Shown one piece after another: positions 28,728 through 41,478 of a stretch of DNA of 64,000 nt (positions are counted from its first letter, which is position 1; each line of letters starts with the position of its first letter). The position numbers and the translations under genes are program-made. The notes beneath the pieces were generated by a model. The model had not been told where the DNA came from. It made no database searches and was given only the letters and a program-made list of their open reading frames with translations. Source of the stretch: Bog-473 sp963737745 (lineage in GTDB: Bacteria; Actinomycetota; Acidimicrobiia; Acidimicrobiales; RAAP-2). The DNA lies in the NCBI GenBank assembly GCA_963737745.1, contig CAVTTR010000012.1, positions 124,001 to 188,000 on the forward strand. The letters run 5' to 3'.

Positions 28728-29260
28728 ATCTTTGTTCTCCAAGCTACAAAGAGCCAACGGTGGATGCCTTGGCGCCTAAAGCCGAAGAAGGACGTGGGCG
28801 ACTGCGAAAAGCCACGAGGAGCTGTCTACCTAGCTACGATCCGTGGATATCCGAATGGGGCAACCCAGCACCTGTCATGAGGTGTTACACCCGCCTGAAT
28901 GTATAGGGCGGGGCGAGGGAACCGGGTGAATTGAAACATCTAAGTAACCCGAGGAGAGGAAAACAACAGTGACTCCCTGAGTAGCGGCGAGCGAAACGGG
29001 AAGAGCCTAAACCGTGCCGGTGTTAAAGCCTGATGGCGTTGCCGGTATGGGGTTGTGGGATTCGAGAGATGGGGCATCAGACCTGTCACGGAGTTACAAA
29101 TCCAATGTTTAGTGGAAGCAGTCAGGAAAGCTGCACCATAGGGGGTAATAGTCCCGTACGCGAAAAGCATTGGACTCCGCTTGAACACCCGAGTAGCGCC
29201 GGATCCGGGAAAGCCGGCGTGAATCTGCGAGGACCATCTCGTAAGGCTAAGTACTCTTAG

Positions 29261-29308
<48 letters not shown>

Positions 29309-29485
29309 GGGAGGGGAGTGAAATAGTACCTGAAACCGTTGGCTTACAAACAGTCAAAGCGTCGTTGCTCCGTCGTTATCAATCCCTTCGGGGAGATGAC
29401 ATAGCGGATGTCAGCCGTGATGGCGTGCCTTTTGAAGAATGAGCCAGCGAGTTACGGTGTGTGGCGAGGTTAACCAGGAATGGGT

Positions 29486-29518
<33 letters not shown>

Positions 29519-29948
29519 GAGTCGCATGCTGTAGACCCGAAGCCGAGTGAGCTTGCCATGGGCAGGCTGAAGCGAAGGTAAGACTTCGTGGAGGGCCGAA
29601 CCCACCTAGGTTGAAAACTGGGGGGATGACCTGTGGCAAGGGGTGAAAGGCCAATCAAACTCGGTGATAGCTGGTTCTCCCCGAAATGCATTTAGGTGCA
29701 GCGTCGGGTGTTCAGCATCGGAGGTAGAGCACTGGATGGGCTAGGGGGCCTACAAGCTTACTGACCCCAACTAAACTCCGAATGCCGATGCTCAAGAACC
29801 CGGCAGTGAGACCACGAGGGATGAGCTTCGTTGGTCGAAAGGGAAACAGCCCAGACCGCCGGCTAAGGCCCCAAATTCTTGACTAAGTGGAAAACGATGT
29901 GGGAACGCAAAGACAGCCAGGAGGTTGGCTCAGAAGCAGCCATCCTTA

Positions 29949-29979
<31 letters not shown>

Positions 29980-30822
29980 GTCCTGCGCGGATAATGTAAC
30001 GGGGCTCAAGTCAAGAGCCGAAGCCGCGGATTTCCGTCATTATTGACGGGAGTGGTAGGGGAGCGTCGATCTCGCAGAGAAGCGGCGGTGTGAACCGTCG
30101 TGGAGCGTGGTCGAGTGCGAATGCTGGTATGAGTAGCGAGAGAGGAGTGAGAAACTCCTCCGCCGTAAGCCCAAGGGTTCCTGGGGAAGGCTAATCCTCC
30201 CAGGGTAAGTCGGGAGCTAAGGCGAGGCCGAGAGGCGTAGTCGATGCACAACTGGTTGATATTCCAGTACTACCGTGTCCACGCCAATTCCAATCTAGAG
30301 GTACTAAGGGGATGACCTTCGGGTCGAGCCGACAAACTCCGGGGCGGACAGCAAAGGAGGGACGCAGGAAGATAGGTGAGCCCAGGCGTTGGTTGTCCTG
30401 GGGTAAGCGTGTAGGGAGGGATCTAGGCAAATCCGGATCCCATAATCCTGAGACGCGATGCCGAGCCGTTCCAGGCGAAGTCACTGATTCTATGCTGCCT
30501 AGAAAAGCTTCTAGCGAGTTGGCACGGTACCCGTACCCCAAACCGACACAGGTGGGCGGGTAGAGAATACCAAGGCGATCGGGAGAACTGTGGTTAAGGA
30601 ACTCGGCAAAATTCCTCCGTAACTTCGGGAGAAGGAGGGCCTCGATAGGGTGATGGACCTTGCGTCCTGATGCCTGAGGGGGCCGCAGTGAATTGGGGAA
30701 AGCGACTGTTTACTAAAAACACAGGAGCGTGCGAAGTCGTAAGACGATGTATACGCTCTGACGCCTGCCCGGTGCCGGAAGGTTACGGGGAACGGTTAGT
30801 CTTCGGACGAAGCTGTGAACCT

Positions 30823-31629
<807 letters not shown>

Positions 31630-31887
31630 CGACTTTCCTACTGTCTCAACCACAGACCCGGCGAAATTGAAGTACGAGTAAAGATGCTCGTTAGCTGCAT
31701 CAGGACGGAAAGACCCCGTGGACCTTTACTATAGCTTGATGTTGGGTTTTGGTACGATTTGTGTAGGATAGGTGGGAGACTGCGAAGCATTGGCGCTAGC
31801 CAGTGTGGAGTCAACCTTGAAATACCACCCTTTTCGTGCCGGGACTCTAACCTCGGTCCGTGATCCGGATCAGGAACAGCGTCAGGT

Positions 31888-31919
<32 letters not shown>

Positions 31920-32138
31920 ATGTAACGGAGGCGCCCAAAGGTTCCCTCAGGCTGGTTGGCAATCAGCTGTCGAGTGCAATGGCAAAAGGGAGCTTGACTG
32001 CGAGACCTACAAGTCGAGCAGGTGCGAAAGCAGGGCATAGTGATCCAGCGGTTGCTTATGGAAGCGCCGTTGCTCAACGGATAAAAGGTACCCCGGGGAT
32101 AACAGGCTCATCTTCCCCAAGAGTCCATATCGACGGGA

Positions 32139-32184
<46 letters not shown>

Positions 32185-32185
32185 C

Positions 32186-32221
<36 letters not shown>

Positions 32222-32244
32222 TACGCGAGCTGGGTTTAGAACGT

Positions 32245-32979
32245 AGATCACACTGCGTCCCCAGGAAGTAATTCCTGGGTGTTTACTGGCTCATATCGGT
32301 GAAACCCTAAATGTCACAACCGAACAATATGTTTAGGGCAATACCGAGGGAAGGCCAACACAATGATTGCGTCTGACGCGTCCTATGTTGCAGGATTTCT
32401 TGATGGCGACGGAAGTATCCACTTCCAACTCGTCCGTCAAAAGGAGTACAGGTTCGGTTTTTATATCCGAGCCAGCGTCTCTTTCTCTCAATCGACTTCG
32501 GCTCGGTGGGGACTGGAACACATCCAGAACCTTCTGGGCGGCGGTTACATGAGAGACAGAGGAACCGGCATGAGTGATCTCGTGATCACAAGCCGGCCGC
32601 TACTCCTTCACATCCTTGAAGATGTGGAACCGCACGTGATTTTCAAGAAGGAGCACGTGCGGAGGGCTCTCGAGATTCTTCCCCAGCTGAATAGGGTGAA
32701 GGATCCGAAAGTGTTCCTGCGACTAGCACGCCAAGTTGACGCTTTTGCAACCCTAAACTATTCGAAAACGAAGCGAATATTCGCCGTAGATGTTGAGCGA
32801 CATCTGCGTAGCACGGGCGTGTTGTGCCCCTGTAACGACTTCTTCGCCAGCAACAGCGAAGAGATGGCTTCTTTAGGTTGACATCTAACCCGTGGACCCC
32901 CACGGAAGCCATAACACGCCAGCCCCTAGAAATAGGGTGGAGGTATAGTCTATGCCCGTAGTAATACGGGATCTACATG
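32245..32979 (+). other. Group I intron 2 in 23S rRNA (E. coli position 2593)
   Basis: 735 nt. The 5' exon ends in U (GGGTTTAGAACGT) and the insertion ends in G (ATCTACATG) before CGTGAGACAG, the exact terminal rule for group I introns. The core shows GCAATACCGAGGGAAGGCC (Q/R-like, about 32338-32356) and GGTATAGTC (32942-32950, P7-like). The ORF lies between them. The site is the one used by the Chlamydomonas chloroplast intron that encodes I-CreI. Confidence 0.88.
32363..32881 (+). CDS. LAGLIDADG homing endonuclease in intron 2
   Basis: 172 aa, intact. The LAGLIDADG helix is YVAGFLDGDGSIHFQLV with its catalytic Asp, followed by the beta strands FGFYIRASVSFSQS and the helical RWGLEHIQNLLGG; a single motif implies a homodimer like I-CreI. 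It should cut intronless 23S genes at the 2593 site and copy the intron in. The GC content is clearly lower than in the chromosomal genes, consistent with acquired DNA. The start ATG 32363 follows the intron core signature by a few bases, so the ORF is looped out of the catalytic RNA. Confidence 0.9.
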   Translation: MIASDASYVAGFLDGDGSIHFQLVRQKEYRFGFYIRASVSFSQSTSARWGLEHIQNLLGGGYMRDRGTGMSDLVITSRPLLLHILEDVEPHVIFKKEHVRRALEILPQLNRVKDPKVFLRLARQVDAFATLNYSKTKRIFAVDVERHLRSTGVLCPCNDFFASNSEEMASLG

Positions 32980-33288
32980 CGTGAGACAGTTCGGTCCCTA
33001 TCCGATGCAGCCGTAGGAGATTTGAGAAAGGCTGTCCCTAGTACGAGAGGACCGGGACGGACGTAGCTCTCGTGTGCCAGTTGTCCTGCCAAGGGCACGG
33101 CTGGTTTGCGACCTACGGGTGGGATAAGCGCTGAAAGCATCTAAGTGCGAAGCCCGTTTCGAGATGAAATCTCCCACAGGGTTAACCTGGTAAGGCCCGT
33201 GGCTAGACGACCACGTTGATAGGCCGGAGGTGTAAGTGCGGCAACGCATTCAGCCGACCGGTACTAATCGGCCGAGGGCTTGGGAACT

Positions 33289-33318
33289 TGCTCGTGCTCG
33301 CTTTGGAACGCTCAGGGG
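33289..33318 (+). other. 3' strand of the 23S rRNA processing stem
   Basis: TGCTCGTGCTCGCTTTGG plus CTCAGGGG, complementary to 28698-28727. Confidence 0.7.
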
Positions 33319-33340
33319 TTGCGGTAACGCAATCCTCTGG

Positions 33341-33376
33341 CCTCGTCTGCCGTGCTTCAGTGCGCCGCAGACGAGG
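33341..33376 (+). other. Hairpin in the 23S-5S spacer
   Basis: CCTCGTCTGC and GCAGACGAGG form a perfect 10-bp stem about 14 bp before 5S rRNA; probably a processing signal for 5S. Confidence 0.6.
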
Positions 33377-33389
33377 TCGAGCGCACGGT

Positions 33390-33507
33390 TTCCGGTGGCC
33401 ATGGCGGCGGGGAAACACCCGTTCCCATTCCGAACACGGCAGTTAAGCCCGCCCGCGCCGATGGTACTTGGGGGGAGGCCCCCTGGGAGAGTAGGTCGCC
33501 GCCGGGA
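33390..33507 (+). rRNA. rrf: 5S ribosomal RNA
   Basis: About 118 nt. CCCATTCCGAACACGGCAGT and TTAAGCCCGCCCGCGCCGAT are the 5S loop B/C core, and GGGAGAGTAGGTCGCCGCC is the 3' part. The ends CCGGTGGC and GCCGCCGG pair as helix I. Confidence 0.93.
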
Positions 33508-33514
33508 TTTCTAA

Positions 33515-33552
33515 GAGAGAAGCCCCTCGAGTTCGCTCGGGGGGCTTCTCTC
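33515..33552 (+). terminator. rrn operon terminator
   Basis: A 17-bp stem, GAGAGAAGCCCCTCGAG against CTCGGGGGGCTTCTCTC, closed by a TTCG tetraloop and followed by GTTC. Strong, and placed 8 bp after 5S. Confidence 0.85.
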
Positions 33553-33632
33553 GTTCATGCCGTCGAGGGCGCCACGTGAAGGCCCTCAAAGACCTAAAGC
33601 GGGAGTTGCGGCGTGCGGGCCATTTGCTCGCC

Positions 33633-33644
33633 TAAACTCGACCG
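33633..33644 (+). promoter_or_regulatory. Leaderless -10 element of the TPR-protein gene
   Basis: TAAACT, six bases, ATG 33645. Confidence 0.5.
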
Positions 33645-35587
33645 ATGCCTGCTGACTCCTCCCGGCCTGATCGTCGCGCCTCCTCGGCGCGGCCGAGTGC
33701 CGACTCGCGGGGAGGAAAGGGCAGGTCAGGAGCATCCCAGGGCCGCTCGGGTGGGTCGGCTGGCTCGGGCAGACGGGGTGACTCAAGCCGCGTGGCGCAT
33801 CAAGTCGCTTCGGTGGATCGGGCGGATCGGGCAGTGCAACCTCTTCCGGTGGCACCCGCTCGGGGGGTTCGAGCTCTCGCTCCGGCAGTTTCCGCTCAAC
33901 GAGCGGCAGTGGCTCAGCCGGCGCCCGTCCGCCCCGCCGCGCCGGCAGCTGGCGTGACGATGACGAAGAGCAGAAGGCAGGTGCCCGGCCGGCTCGAAGC
34001 TCGAACGGTGCCCCGCGTCGACGTCCCGCTGCAGGACCCCGAGGCGGATCCGGTGAGCGTTCCAGTTCGGCCCGGCCCGCGCGGACGGGACGTCCTCCGT
34101 ATCGAGCCGATCGAGTCGAGCGAGATGAGACTCGTCCGGCACGACCCCCGCGAGCTGGAACAGCTTCCCGTGGCGCACCTTCTCGGGGAGCGCCTCGGCG
34201 CACCGATGGCGGCGCCCCACGGCCACAGCGAAGCGGGTCAGGCGACCGCGACCGCCGACCGAGCGACCGCCGACCGAGCGACCGACGACCCACCGACCGA
34301 CGACCGACCGACCGACGACCGAGTGCCGGCTCGGGATTCCGCGAACGTGCGCCCTTTTCCCGACCCTACGACGACGATCCGTTGCCCGGTCAGGCCAAGA
34401 AGTGGGGCAATGTCGCTCGCCGGGGTGCCCGAGAGGTCACCAAGCGGGATTCCGACGGAGAGCAGCGGACGGCTCGGTTCGCCGACGACCAGGATCGACG
34501 ACGCACGGCGCCCCCGCCGAGGCCCGAACCCTGGGTCAGGACCGACGGCTCGCGCGATGAGTGGGAGGACACGGCCCGCCCGGCCGGACGCGGGCGTGCG
34601 ACCGGACCCAAGCCCAACGGAGTGGACCGGGCCGCCCGGGCCAGCAGCATGGCGCTTTCCACCCTGTCGACGCGTAAGGCGCTGCCGCCGGAGATCGCGG
34701 CCGACATTCGCAACGCGGCCTACGTGGCCACGGCGCTGCACCGGGAGCGACTGGTGGAGAAGGCCGAGTCGGCCTATGGGGCCTATGAACGCGGGCGTTA
34801 CCAAGATGCGCTCCGGGCCATCAAGCCCGTGGCCGAGGAGACCCCCAGCGTGGCCGCAGTGCGCGAGCTCACGGGTCTGGCCGCCTACCGGTCGGGCAAG
34901 TGGCGTGAGGCGGTCAAGCACCTCGAGGCGCACAAGCTGCTCACGGACTCGGCCGAGCACATTCCGGTCCTGATGGACTGCCAGCGCGCCCTGCGCAAGC
35001 CGAAGAAGGTGGCGGACCTGTGGACCGAGCTCCGGCAGAGCTCACCCGAGCCTGACGTGCTCGCCGAAGGGCGCATCGTGGCGGCCGCCTCATTGGCCGA
35101 GAGCGGGGACCTCCAAGACGCCATCGCCATGCTCGCCACCGCCGGGGCGTCGAAGGCCCTGCGCAACCCCTCCAATCGCCATATCCGGCAGTGGTACCTG
35201 CTGGCCGACCTCTACGAGCGGGCCGGCGACGTGCCACGGGCGAGGGAATTGTTCGAACGCATACTGCGGGTGGACCGTGAGGCCTACGACGTGGCGGACC
35301 GCCTCATGGGTTTGGGTCCGGTGGCCAAGGCCCGCTCGGCCCCCACTCGTGCCCGCCGCCCGAAAACCGCTGACACTCCGAAATCCGGTCCGACATCCAG
35401 CTCCGAAATCCACTTCGCCCGCCTGAACTTGACTACGAGGCCGGGCCGATCACGGTCACGAGCGTGCCGATCGGCGTCAAGGGCCAGAGCATGCCGGCAT
35501 CGGCCACGGTCATTTCGACGCAGCCATTGCTCTGGGGAAACCCGTACTTGGCTCGTACGAAACCGTGGAGAGCGTCGCCGCCATTGA
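33645..35587 (+). CDS. TPR-like repeat protein with a long Arg/Ser/Gly-rich N-terminus, frame-broken
   Basis: The first 45 codons (ADSSRPDRRASSARPSADSR and on to SGSGRRGD) run in one frame. The same low-complexity style then continues in another frame from about 33782 (RGASSRFGGSGGSGS, RPYRADRVERDE-like runs, four DRRP repeats, RPYDDDPLPGQAKKWGN), so the frame changes near 33780-33800. The folded part (from about 34680) has TPR-like helix pairs: AESAYGAYERGRYQDALRAI, LAAYRSGKWREAVKHLEAHK and LLADLYERAGDVPRARELFE. Function unknown; the basic disordered part suggests contact with nucleic acid or membranes. The last 155 bp overlap the transpeptidase gene tail to tail, which is improbable; one more +1 shift would end the gene at TGA 35424-35426. 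Confidence 0.65.
34262..34321 (+). repeat. 15-bp coding tandem repeat
   Basis: Four units of the form (A)(G/C)CGACCGACGACC(G/C) encode S/T-D-R-R-P repeats in the disordered part of the TPR protein. Confidence 0.7.
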
Positions 35588-36611
35588 AGAAGCTGGCCCA
35601 GGGGACATCGGGGTCGTCGTACGTCGTCCCGTCGGGGTTCGTCCCCTTCATCTCCGAAGACGTCACGTGCTCGAAGACGGGGTACGTGCCGTCGGTGGTG
35701 TCGGCTCCGGGGGCGCCCGTATTGACCGGGATGTTGGTGTACTGCGCCACGCCGTTGTTGTAGAGCGTCAAGGTTTCGGGCAGAACCTTGGAGACCAGCA
35801 CGTAGGTGTAGGGGGCCGAGTCCACCTTGTTCGTGGCCACGTCGCTCAGCAGAGTCGTCCACACCTGGGGCCCGGCCAGCCCGTCGACGCTGAGACCGTT
35901 CTGATTCTCGAACATCTCGACCGCGCCCTTCGTGATGACGGACTCGACGCCCTGGGTCCAGAGCGACGTCAACTCGTCGGGCATGGGCCAGCGCCAGGCG
36001 AAGGTGCCCGGTTCGGGCGTGGCTGCATCTTGAAGGGGGCGAGGGACGGTGCTGCTGGGAGTGAACGACAGCGGGAGAAAATTCAGTTGCGCCAACAGCT
36101 CTTGGAGCCGCATGACGCTGCCGTCCGCCACGGTGAAGCTGAACGACGAACCGGCGGGAAGCCTGCCTCCGTCCGTGGCCCTGATCCCGCCGCGCCCTCC
36201 AGGGATGTTCACCACTTCGGTCGCCGCGGGAATGAGCGGTCCCGACAGGTCGTAGCGAATCGTCGTCGGGCTGGCTTGTACCCAGGCCCCGGGAACAGAG
36301 GGTGTCAGCGTGGGAGTGGCCGATCCGAGAGCGACCGGGGAGGAGAAGGTGATGCTGATGTCGGCGTTGGACGGGGCATCAGAGGCGCCGGAATCCGGAA
36401 TGGTCGAGCGAATCGAGAGCGGAGCGGCGGCGGTCTTTTCGGTCGTCCGCGTGGTGCCGCCACCCCCGGCGTTCTTCGAACCAGGGCCAGAGGAATGGCC
36501 GACGCTGTAGGCGATGGCAACGGCGGCCACCACGAGCACGACCGCCCCGCCGATCAAGAGCCACATGCGGCCGCGTCGTGGCGCCTTCCCGTGGGCCTCG
36601 AGAACCTGCAT
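35433..36611 (-). CDS. L,D-transpeptidase (YkuD) with N-terminal membrane anchor
   Basis: About 392 aa from ATG 36611. A single anchor helix (residues ~17-38, MWLLIGGAVVLVVAAVAIAY) is followed by a Gly/Thr linker, an Ig-like domain (about 65-160), a peptidoglycan-binding-like helical region with NGLSVDGLAGPQVWTTLL, and the YkuD domain ending in LHGFVRAKYGFPQSNGCVEM, with the catalytic His, Ser and Cys (HGF...SNGCVEM). Such enzymes form 3-3 cross-links between peptidoglycan stems outside the membrane. TACTCT nine bases upstream favours ATG 36611 over GTG 36620. Confidence 0.9.
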   Translation of the reverse strand: MQVLEAHGKAPRRGRMWLLIGGAVVLVVAAVAIAYSVGHSSGPGSKNAGGGGTTRTTEKTAAAPLSIRSTIPDSGASDAPSNADISITFSSPVALGSATPTLTPSVPGAWVQASPTTIRYDLSGPLIPAATEVVNIPGGRGGIRATDGGRLPAGSSFSFTVADGSVMRLQELLAQLNFLPLSFTPSSTVPRPLQDAATPEPGTFAWRWPMPDELTSLWTQGVESVITKGAVEMFENQNGLSVDGLAGPQVWTTLLSDVATNKVDSAPYTYVLVSKVLPETLTLYNNGVAQYTNIPVNTGAPGADTTDGTYPVFEHVTSSEMKGTNPDGTTYDDPDVPWASFFNGGDALHGFVRAKYGFPQSNGCVEMTVADAGMLWPLTPIGTLVTVIGPAS

Positions 36612-36626
36612 CTGACCCACAGAGTA
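36612..36626 (-). promoter_or_regulatory. -10 element of the L,D-transpeptidase gene
   Basis: Minus strand: TACTCT (36626-36621), nine bases, ATG 36611; a leaderless or nearly leaderless transcript is predicted. Confidence 0.4.
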
Positions 36627-36724
36627 CGCCCGGTACGGCGCCGTCCGGCATCGCCTGCCCTCCGGGCCGATGTCAACCGGGCGGCGCGCCAGCCGGGCTC
36701 GGGAGACCTCTCTTCGGGCACCAT

Positions 36725-36736
36725 TAGGATTGCGCG
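36725..36736 (+). promoter_or_regulatory. Leaderless -10 element of the aldolase gene
   Basis: TAGGAT, six bases (tgcgcg), ATG 36737. Confidence 0.5.
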
Positions 36737-37791
<1,055 letters not shown>

Positions 37792-37792
<1 letters not shown>

Positions 37793-39448
37793 TGGAGCTG
37801 GACACCGCGTCGGGACCAGGGTGGGAGGCGGCCGCCTTCGACAACGACGTGGCTCGGTTCCTGCGTGAGTACTTCGAGGCCGAGCCGGTGGGGGCCACCT
37901 TCTTCGGTCTGACCGAATGGGATGCCGAGCTGCCCGACTTCAGCGCCGACGGCTTTGCCCGGCGCGAGGCCGTCGCCCGGCGCTGGCTCGAGCACTTTTC
38001 GCGCCGGAGCCGGAGGGGACGCAGCCGCGCTGAGCCACGACCAGCGGGTCGACCTGGCCTTGTTGCAGGCACACCTTGGTCAACAGGTGGCAACGGCCGA
38101 CTTCGCGCACTGGCGGCGGTACCCCACGACCTATTTGGAAAACGGGGTCTTCGAGCTCTTCGTGCACGGCACCCGGGACGAGGCGGAAGCGACAGCCGCC
38201 GCCGTCGAGCGGGTGCGGCAGGTCCCGGCCGCGCTGGCGGCCGGGCGGGAGAACCTGGATCCGGCCCTGGTCGATGCCGAGCTGCTCCGTCAGTGGGCCC
38301 TCCCCAATACGGCGGCGCAAGCCGGCTTCATGCGCGAGGGACTCGACGTGTTCGTGCAGCAGCCGGCGCACCGGGAGGCCTTGCGGCAGGCCGGGGCCGA
38401 GGCGGCGGTGGCGTACGAGGAGTTCGGGGCGTATCTCGGTGAGCTCGCCGACAAAGCCACGGGAAGCTTCGTCTTCGGCGCCGAAAACTACGACGCCGTG
38501 CTCCAGGTGGGAGAGGGTTTCGACTTCGACGTGCACACGCTGCGCGACATGGGACGCGAGCAGGTGGCGGCGATCGACGCCCGCATGGCGGAGTTGGCCC
38601 AGGAAATCGGCGGCACGTCGGATTGGCGGGTCGTGGTGAGCGCGATGCGGGACGACCACCCCGCCTCCATGGACGCCTTGTTGCGCTATTACCGCGACGA
38701 GACGGAGCGGGCCCGCCGCTTCGTGCGCGAGAGCGGTCTGGTCTCCATCCCCGAGGGCGAGGAGTGTGTGGTGGAGCCCGCACCGTTGTTCCTGCGTTCG
38801 GCCGCCCCGGTGGCGTCGTACTTCCCCCCGCCCTCCTTCGGGCCGCAGTCCCACGGCACGTTCAACGTCCCCTTCACTCCCGACGACGCCAGCCCCGAGG
38901 AACAAGAGGCCCGCCTGCGCTCCAATTCGTTTTCCGAGATCCCGGGCGTGACGGCCCACGAGGCCTATCCGGGCCATCATCTCCACTTCGCCGTGGCGCA
39001 GGGGGCCAATCCATTACGGCAGGTGCTCCAGAGCACCTACATGGTGGAGGGCTGGGGCCTCTACGTCGAGAACATGGTGGGGCAGCACGGGTTCTACCTG
39101 ACCGCCGAGGCCAAGCTGGCGCAGCTCAATATGCGGCTCTTCCGCGCCGGGAGGATCGTGGTGGACACCAGCCTCCATCTGGGCGAGATGAGCATCGACG
39201 AGGCCACCACGTTCATGGCCGAACGGTGCGGCTTCCCCGTGCCCACCGCCTACCGGGAGGTCCTGCGCTACTGCTCGTATCCGACCCAGGCCTCGTCCTA
39301 TCTCACGGGAGCCCTGGAAATCGAGCGCATGGCCCGGGCCTGGACCACCGGCGGGAGGGGCGCCTTGCCCGCCTTCCACGATGCCTTGCTCTCGTCGGGG
39401 AAGCTGCCGCTCGGCGTGGCTGCCCGAGCCATCGGGCTGGTCGCATAG
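37792..39448 (+). CDS. DUF885 metallopeptidase-like protein, with a frame break
   Basis: Composite of about 551 aa. ATG 37792 shares an A with the aldolase stop. The N-terminus FDNDVARFLREYFEAEPVGA matches DUF885 openings. The frame shifts +1 in a TTTT run (37996-37999), between WLEHF and RAGAGGDAAALSHDQRVDLA. The zinc-site motif PGVTAHEAYPGHHLHFAVAQ (HExxPGHH) is present, followed by EGWGLYVENM, another conserved DUF885 segment whose Glu is a likely ligand. Related proteins are thought to be zinc carboxypeptidases; activity here is inference. No signal peptide is visible, so probably cytoplasmic. Confidence 0.82.
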
Positions 39449-39603
39449 GCGCCGGACCCGGCGAGAGTAGGATGGACGCCCGAACGATAGATTCGGCCGG
39501 ACTCCAGGGCGCGCCCTAGGCAGAGGGTGTCGCGAGGCGTAGCAAGGGCTTCATGCCGGTGCCGGCAGCGAGATTGACGACACGAGGGAGAGGTACAACG
39601 CGC

Positions 39604-41478
39604 GTGGCTACGGGAACGGAGCAACACACAGCCCAACTTGACCAGGTCATCGTCCGCTTTGCCGGGGACTCCGGCGACGGGATGCAACTCACGGGGGATC
39701 GCTTCACCACATCGAGCGCGCTCTTGGGCAACGACCTTTCGACGTTCCCCGACTTCCCGGCGGAGATCCGTGCTCCGGCCGGCACCTTGAACGGGGTCTC
39801 GGCCTTTCAGGTCCACATCTCGGACCACGACATCCTCACTCCGGGCGACACGCCCGACGTGCTGGTGGCCATGAACCCGGCCGCGCTGAAGGCCAACATC
39901 GACCTGATGGACAAGGGCACCATCATTCTGGTCAACAGCGACGCCTTCGAGGAGCGCAACCTGGCCAAGGCCGGCTATGCCGAGAACCCCTTGACCGACG
40001 GCTCCCTCGGCGCATTCTCGGTGTACGAGGTCCCGATGACCTCCATCACCCAAGAGGTCTGCAAGGAAGCGGGCGTCAAGCCCCGTGACGCCGAGCGATC
40101 GAAGAACTTCTTCGCCCTCGGCTTGGTGAGTTGGCTCTACACCCGCCCCATTGAGCCCACGATCGAATGGATCACCGAGCGCTTCGGGGCCCGGCCGCAG
40201 GTGGCCGAGGCCAACACCAGGGCCTTCCGGGCCGGCTTCGACTTCGGTGAGACGGCCGAGCTCTTCGAGTCCAACTACGAGGTCCGCCCCTCCACCTTCG
40301 AACCGGGCGAGTACGTCCAGGTCACGGGGAACTCGGCTCTGGCCTGGGGCCTCATCGCCGGCGCCCGGCTGGCCAGCCTGTCGCTGTTCTTGGGCAGCTA
40401 CCCGATCACGCCGGCCTCTGACATTTTGCACGAGCTCAGCAAGCGCAAGGAGTTCGGTATCCGCACCTTCCAGGCCGAAGACGAGATCGCCGGCATCGGT
40501 GCCGCTCTCGGCGCGTCCTTCGGAGGTGCGCTCGGGGTGACCACGACCAGCGGTCCCGGGCTGGACCTCAAGTCCGAAACCATCGGGTTGGCCATCAACC
40601 TCGAACTGCCCCTCGTCGTCGTCGACGTGCAGCGCGGCGGCCCGTCCACCGGTCTCCCCACCAAGACCGAGCAGGCCGACCTCCTCCACGCCATGTACGG
40701 CCGCCACGGTGAGGCACCGCTGCCCATCATCGCCCCCCAGAACCCGAGCGACTGCTTCGCCATCGCCATCGAGGCCGTGCGTCTGGCCGTCAAGTACCGC
40801 ACGCCGGTCATCGTGCTCTCCGACGGGTACCTGGCCAACGGGGCCGAGCCGTGGAAGCTGCCCGACCTCGAATCGTTCCCCGCCATCGAGCCCAATTTCG
40901 CCTCGGCTCCCAACCACATCGATGAGGACGGCTCCGAGTCGTTCTGGCCGTACATTCGTGATGCGGAGACCCTGGCCCGCCCGTGGGCCCCTCCGGGCGT
41001 ACCCGGCCTCGAGCACCGCATCGGCGGTCTCGAGAAAGCCGACGGCAGCGGCAACGTCTCCTATGACGGGGTCAACCACGAGCGCATGGTGCATCTGCGC
41101 AACGACAAGATCGCTGGCATCGCCAAGGACATCCCGCTGCTCGAGGTCAACGACGAGAGCGGCGCCCAACTCCTCTTGGTCAGTTGGGGCTCCACCTACG
41201 CCGCCGTGGCGGCCGGAGTGAAGCGGGTGCGGGCCCGTGGGATGAAGGTGGCGCACGCCCACTTGCGCTACCTGAACCCGTTCCCGTCCAACCTGGGCGA
41301 GGTTCTCGGTCGCTATAGCCAGATCCTCGTGCCCGAGATGAACTTGGGGCAGCTGAGCCGGATCCTGCGCTCGGAGTTCCTCGTCGACGCCAAGTCCCTC
41401 AGCAAGATGCAGGGCATGCCGTTCCGCGTGATGGAGATCGAAGCCGCCATCACCACCATCCTCGGAGGGAAGTCATGA
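39604..41478 (+). CDS. korA: 2-oxoacid:ferredoxin oxidoreductase, fused gamma-alpha subunit
   Basis: About 624 aa. The gamma domain (about 15-200) begins DQVIVRFAGDSGDGMQLTGD; the alpha domain (about 235-600) has LFLGSYPITPASDILHELSK, QAEDEIAGIGAALGASFGGA and VVDVQRGGPSTGLPTKTEQA. With KorB it oxidises 2-oxoglutarate (or another 2-oxoacid) to the acyl-CoA and reduced ferredoxin, an oxygen-tolerant replacement for 2-oxoglutarate dehydrogenase in many actinobacteria. GTG 39604 with GGGAGAGG upstream is preferred; ATG 39553 would add 17 unlike residues. The 155 bp before it hold no gene. Confidence 0.92.
   Translation: MATGTEQHTAQLDQVIVRFAGDSGDGMQLTGDRFTTSSALLGNDLSTFPDFPAEIRAPAGTLNGVSAFQVHISDHDILTPGDTPDVLVAMNPAALKANIDLMDKGTIILVNSDAFEERNLAKAGYAENPLTDGSLGAFSVYEVPMTSITQEVCKEAGVKPRDAERSKNFFALGLVSWLYTRPIEPTIEWITERFGARPQVAEANTRAFRAGFDFGETAELFESNYEVRPSTFEPGEYVQVTGNSALAWGLIAGARLASLSLFLGSYPITPASDILHELSKRKEFGIRTFQAEDEIAGIGAALGASFGGALGVTTTSGPGLDLKSETIGLAINLELPLVVVDVQRGGPSTGLPTKTEQADLLHAMYGRHGEAPLPIIAPQNPSDCFAIAIEAVRLAVKYRTPVIVLSDGYLANGAEPWKLPDLESFPAIEPNFASAPNHIDEDGSESFWPYIRDAETLARPWAPPGVPGLEHRIGGLEKADGSGNVSYDGVNHERMVHLRNDKIAGIAKDIPLLEVNDESGAQLLLVSWGSTYAAVAAGVKRVRARGMKVAHAHLRYLNPFPSNLGEVLGRYSQILVPEMNLGQLSRILRSEFLVDAKSLSKMQGMPFRVMEIEAAITTILGGKS

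Noticed and set aside
33586..34293. Arg-rich minus-strand frame with repeated GRRS
   Set aside because: It is the complement of the DRRP-repeat region; the plus-strand frame has the start element and continues into a folded domain.
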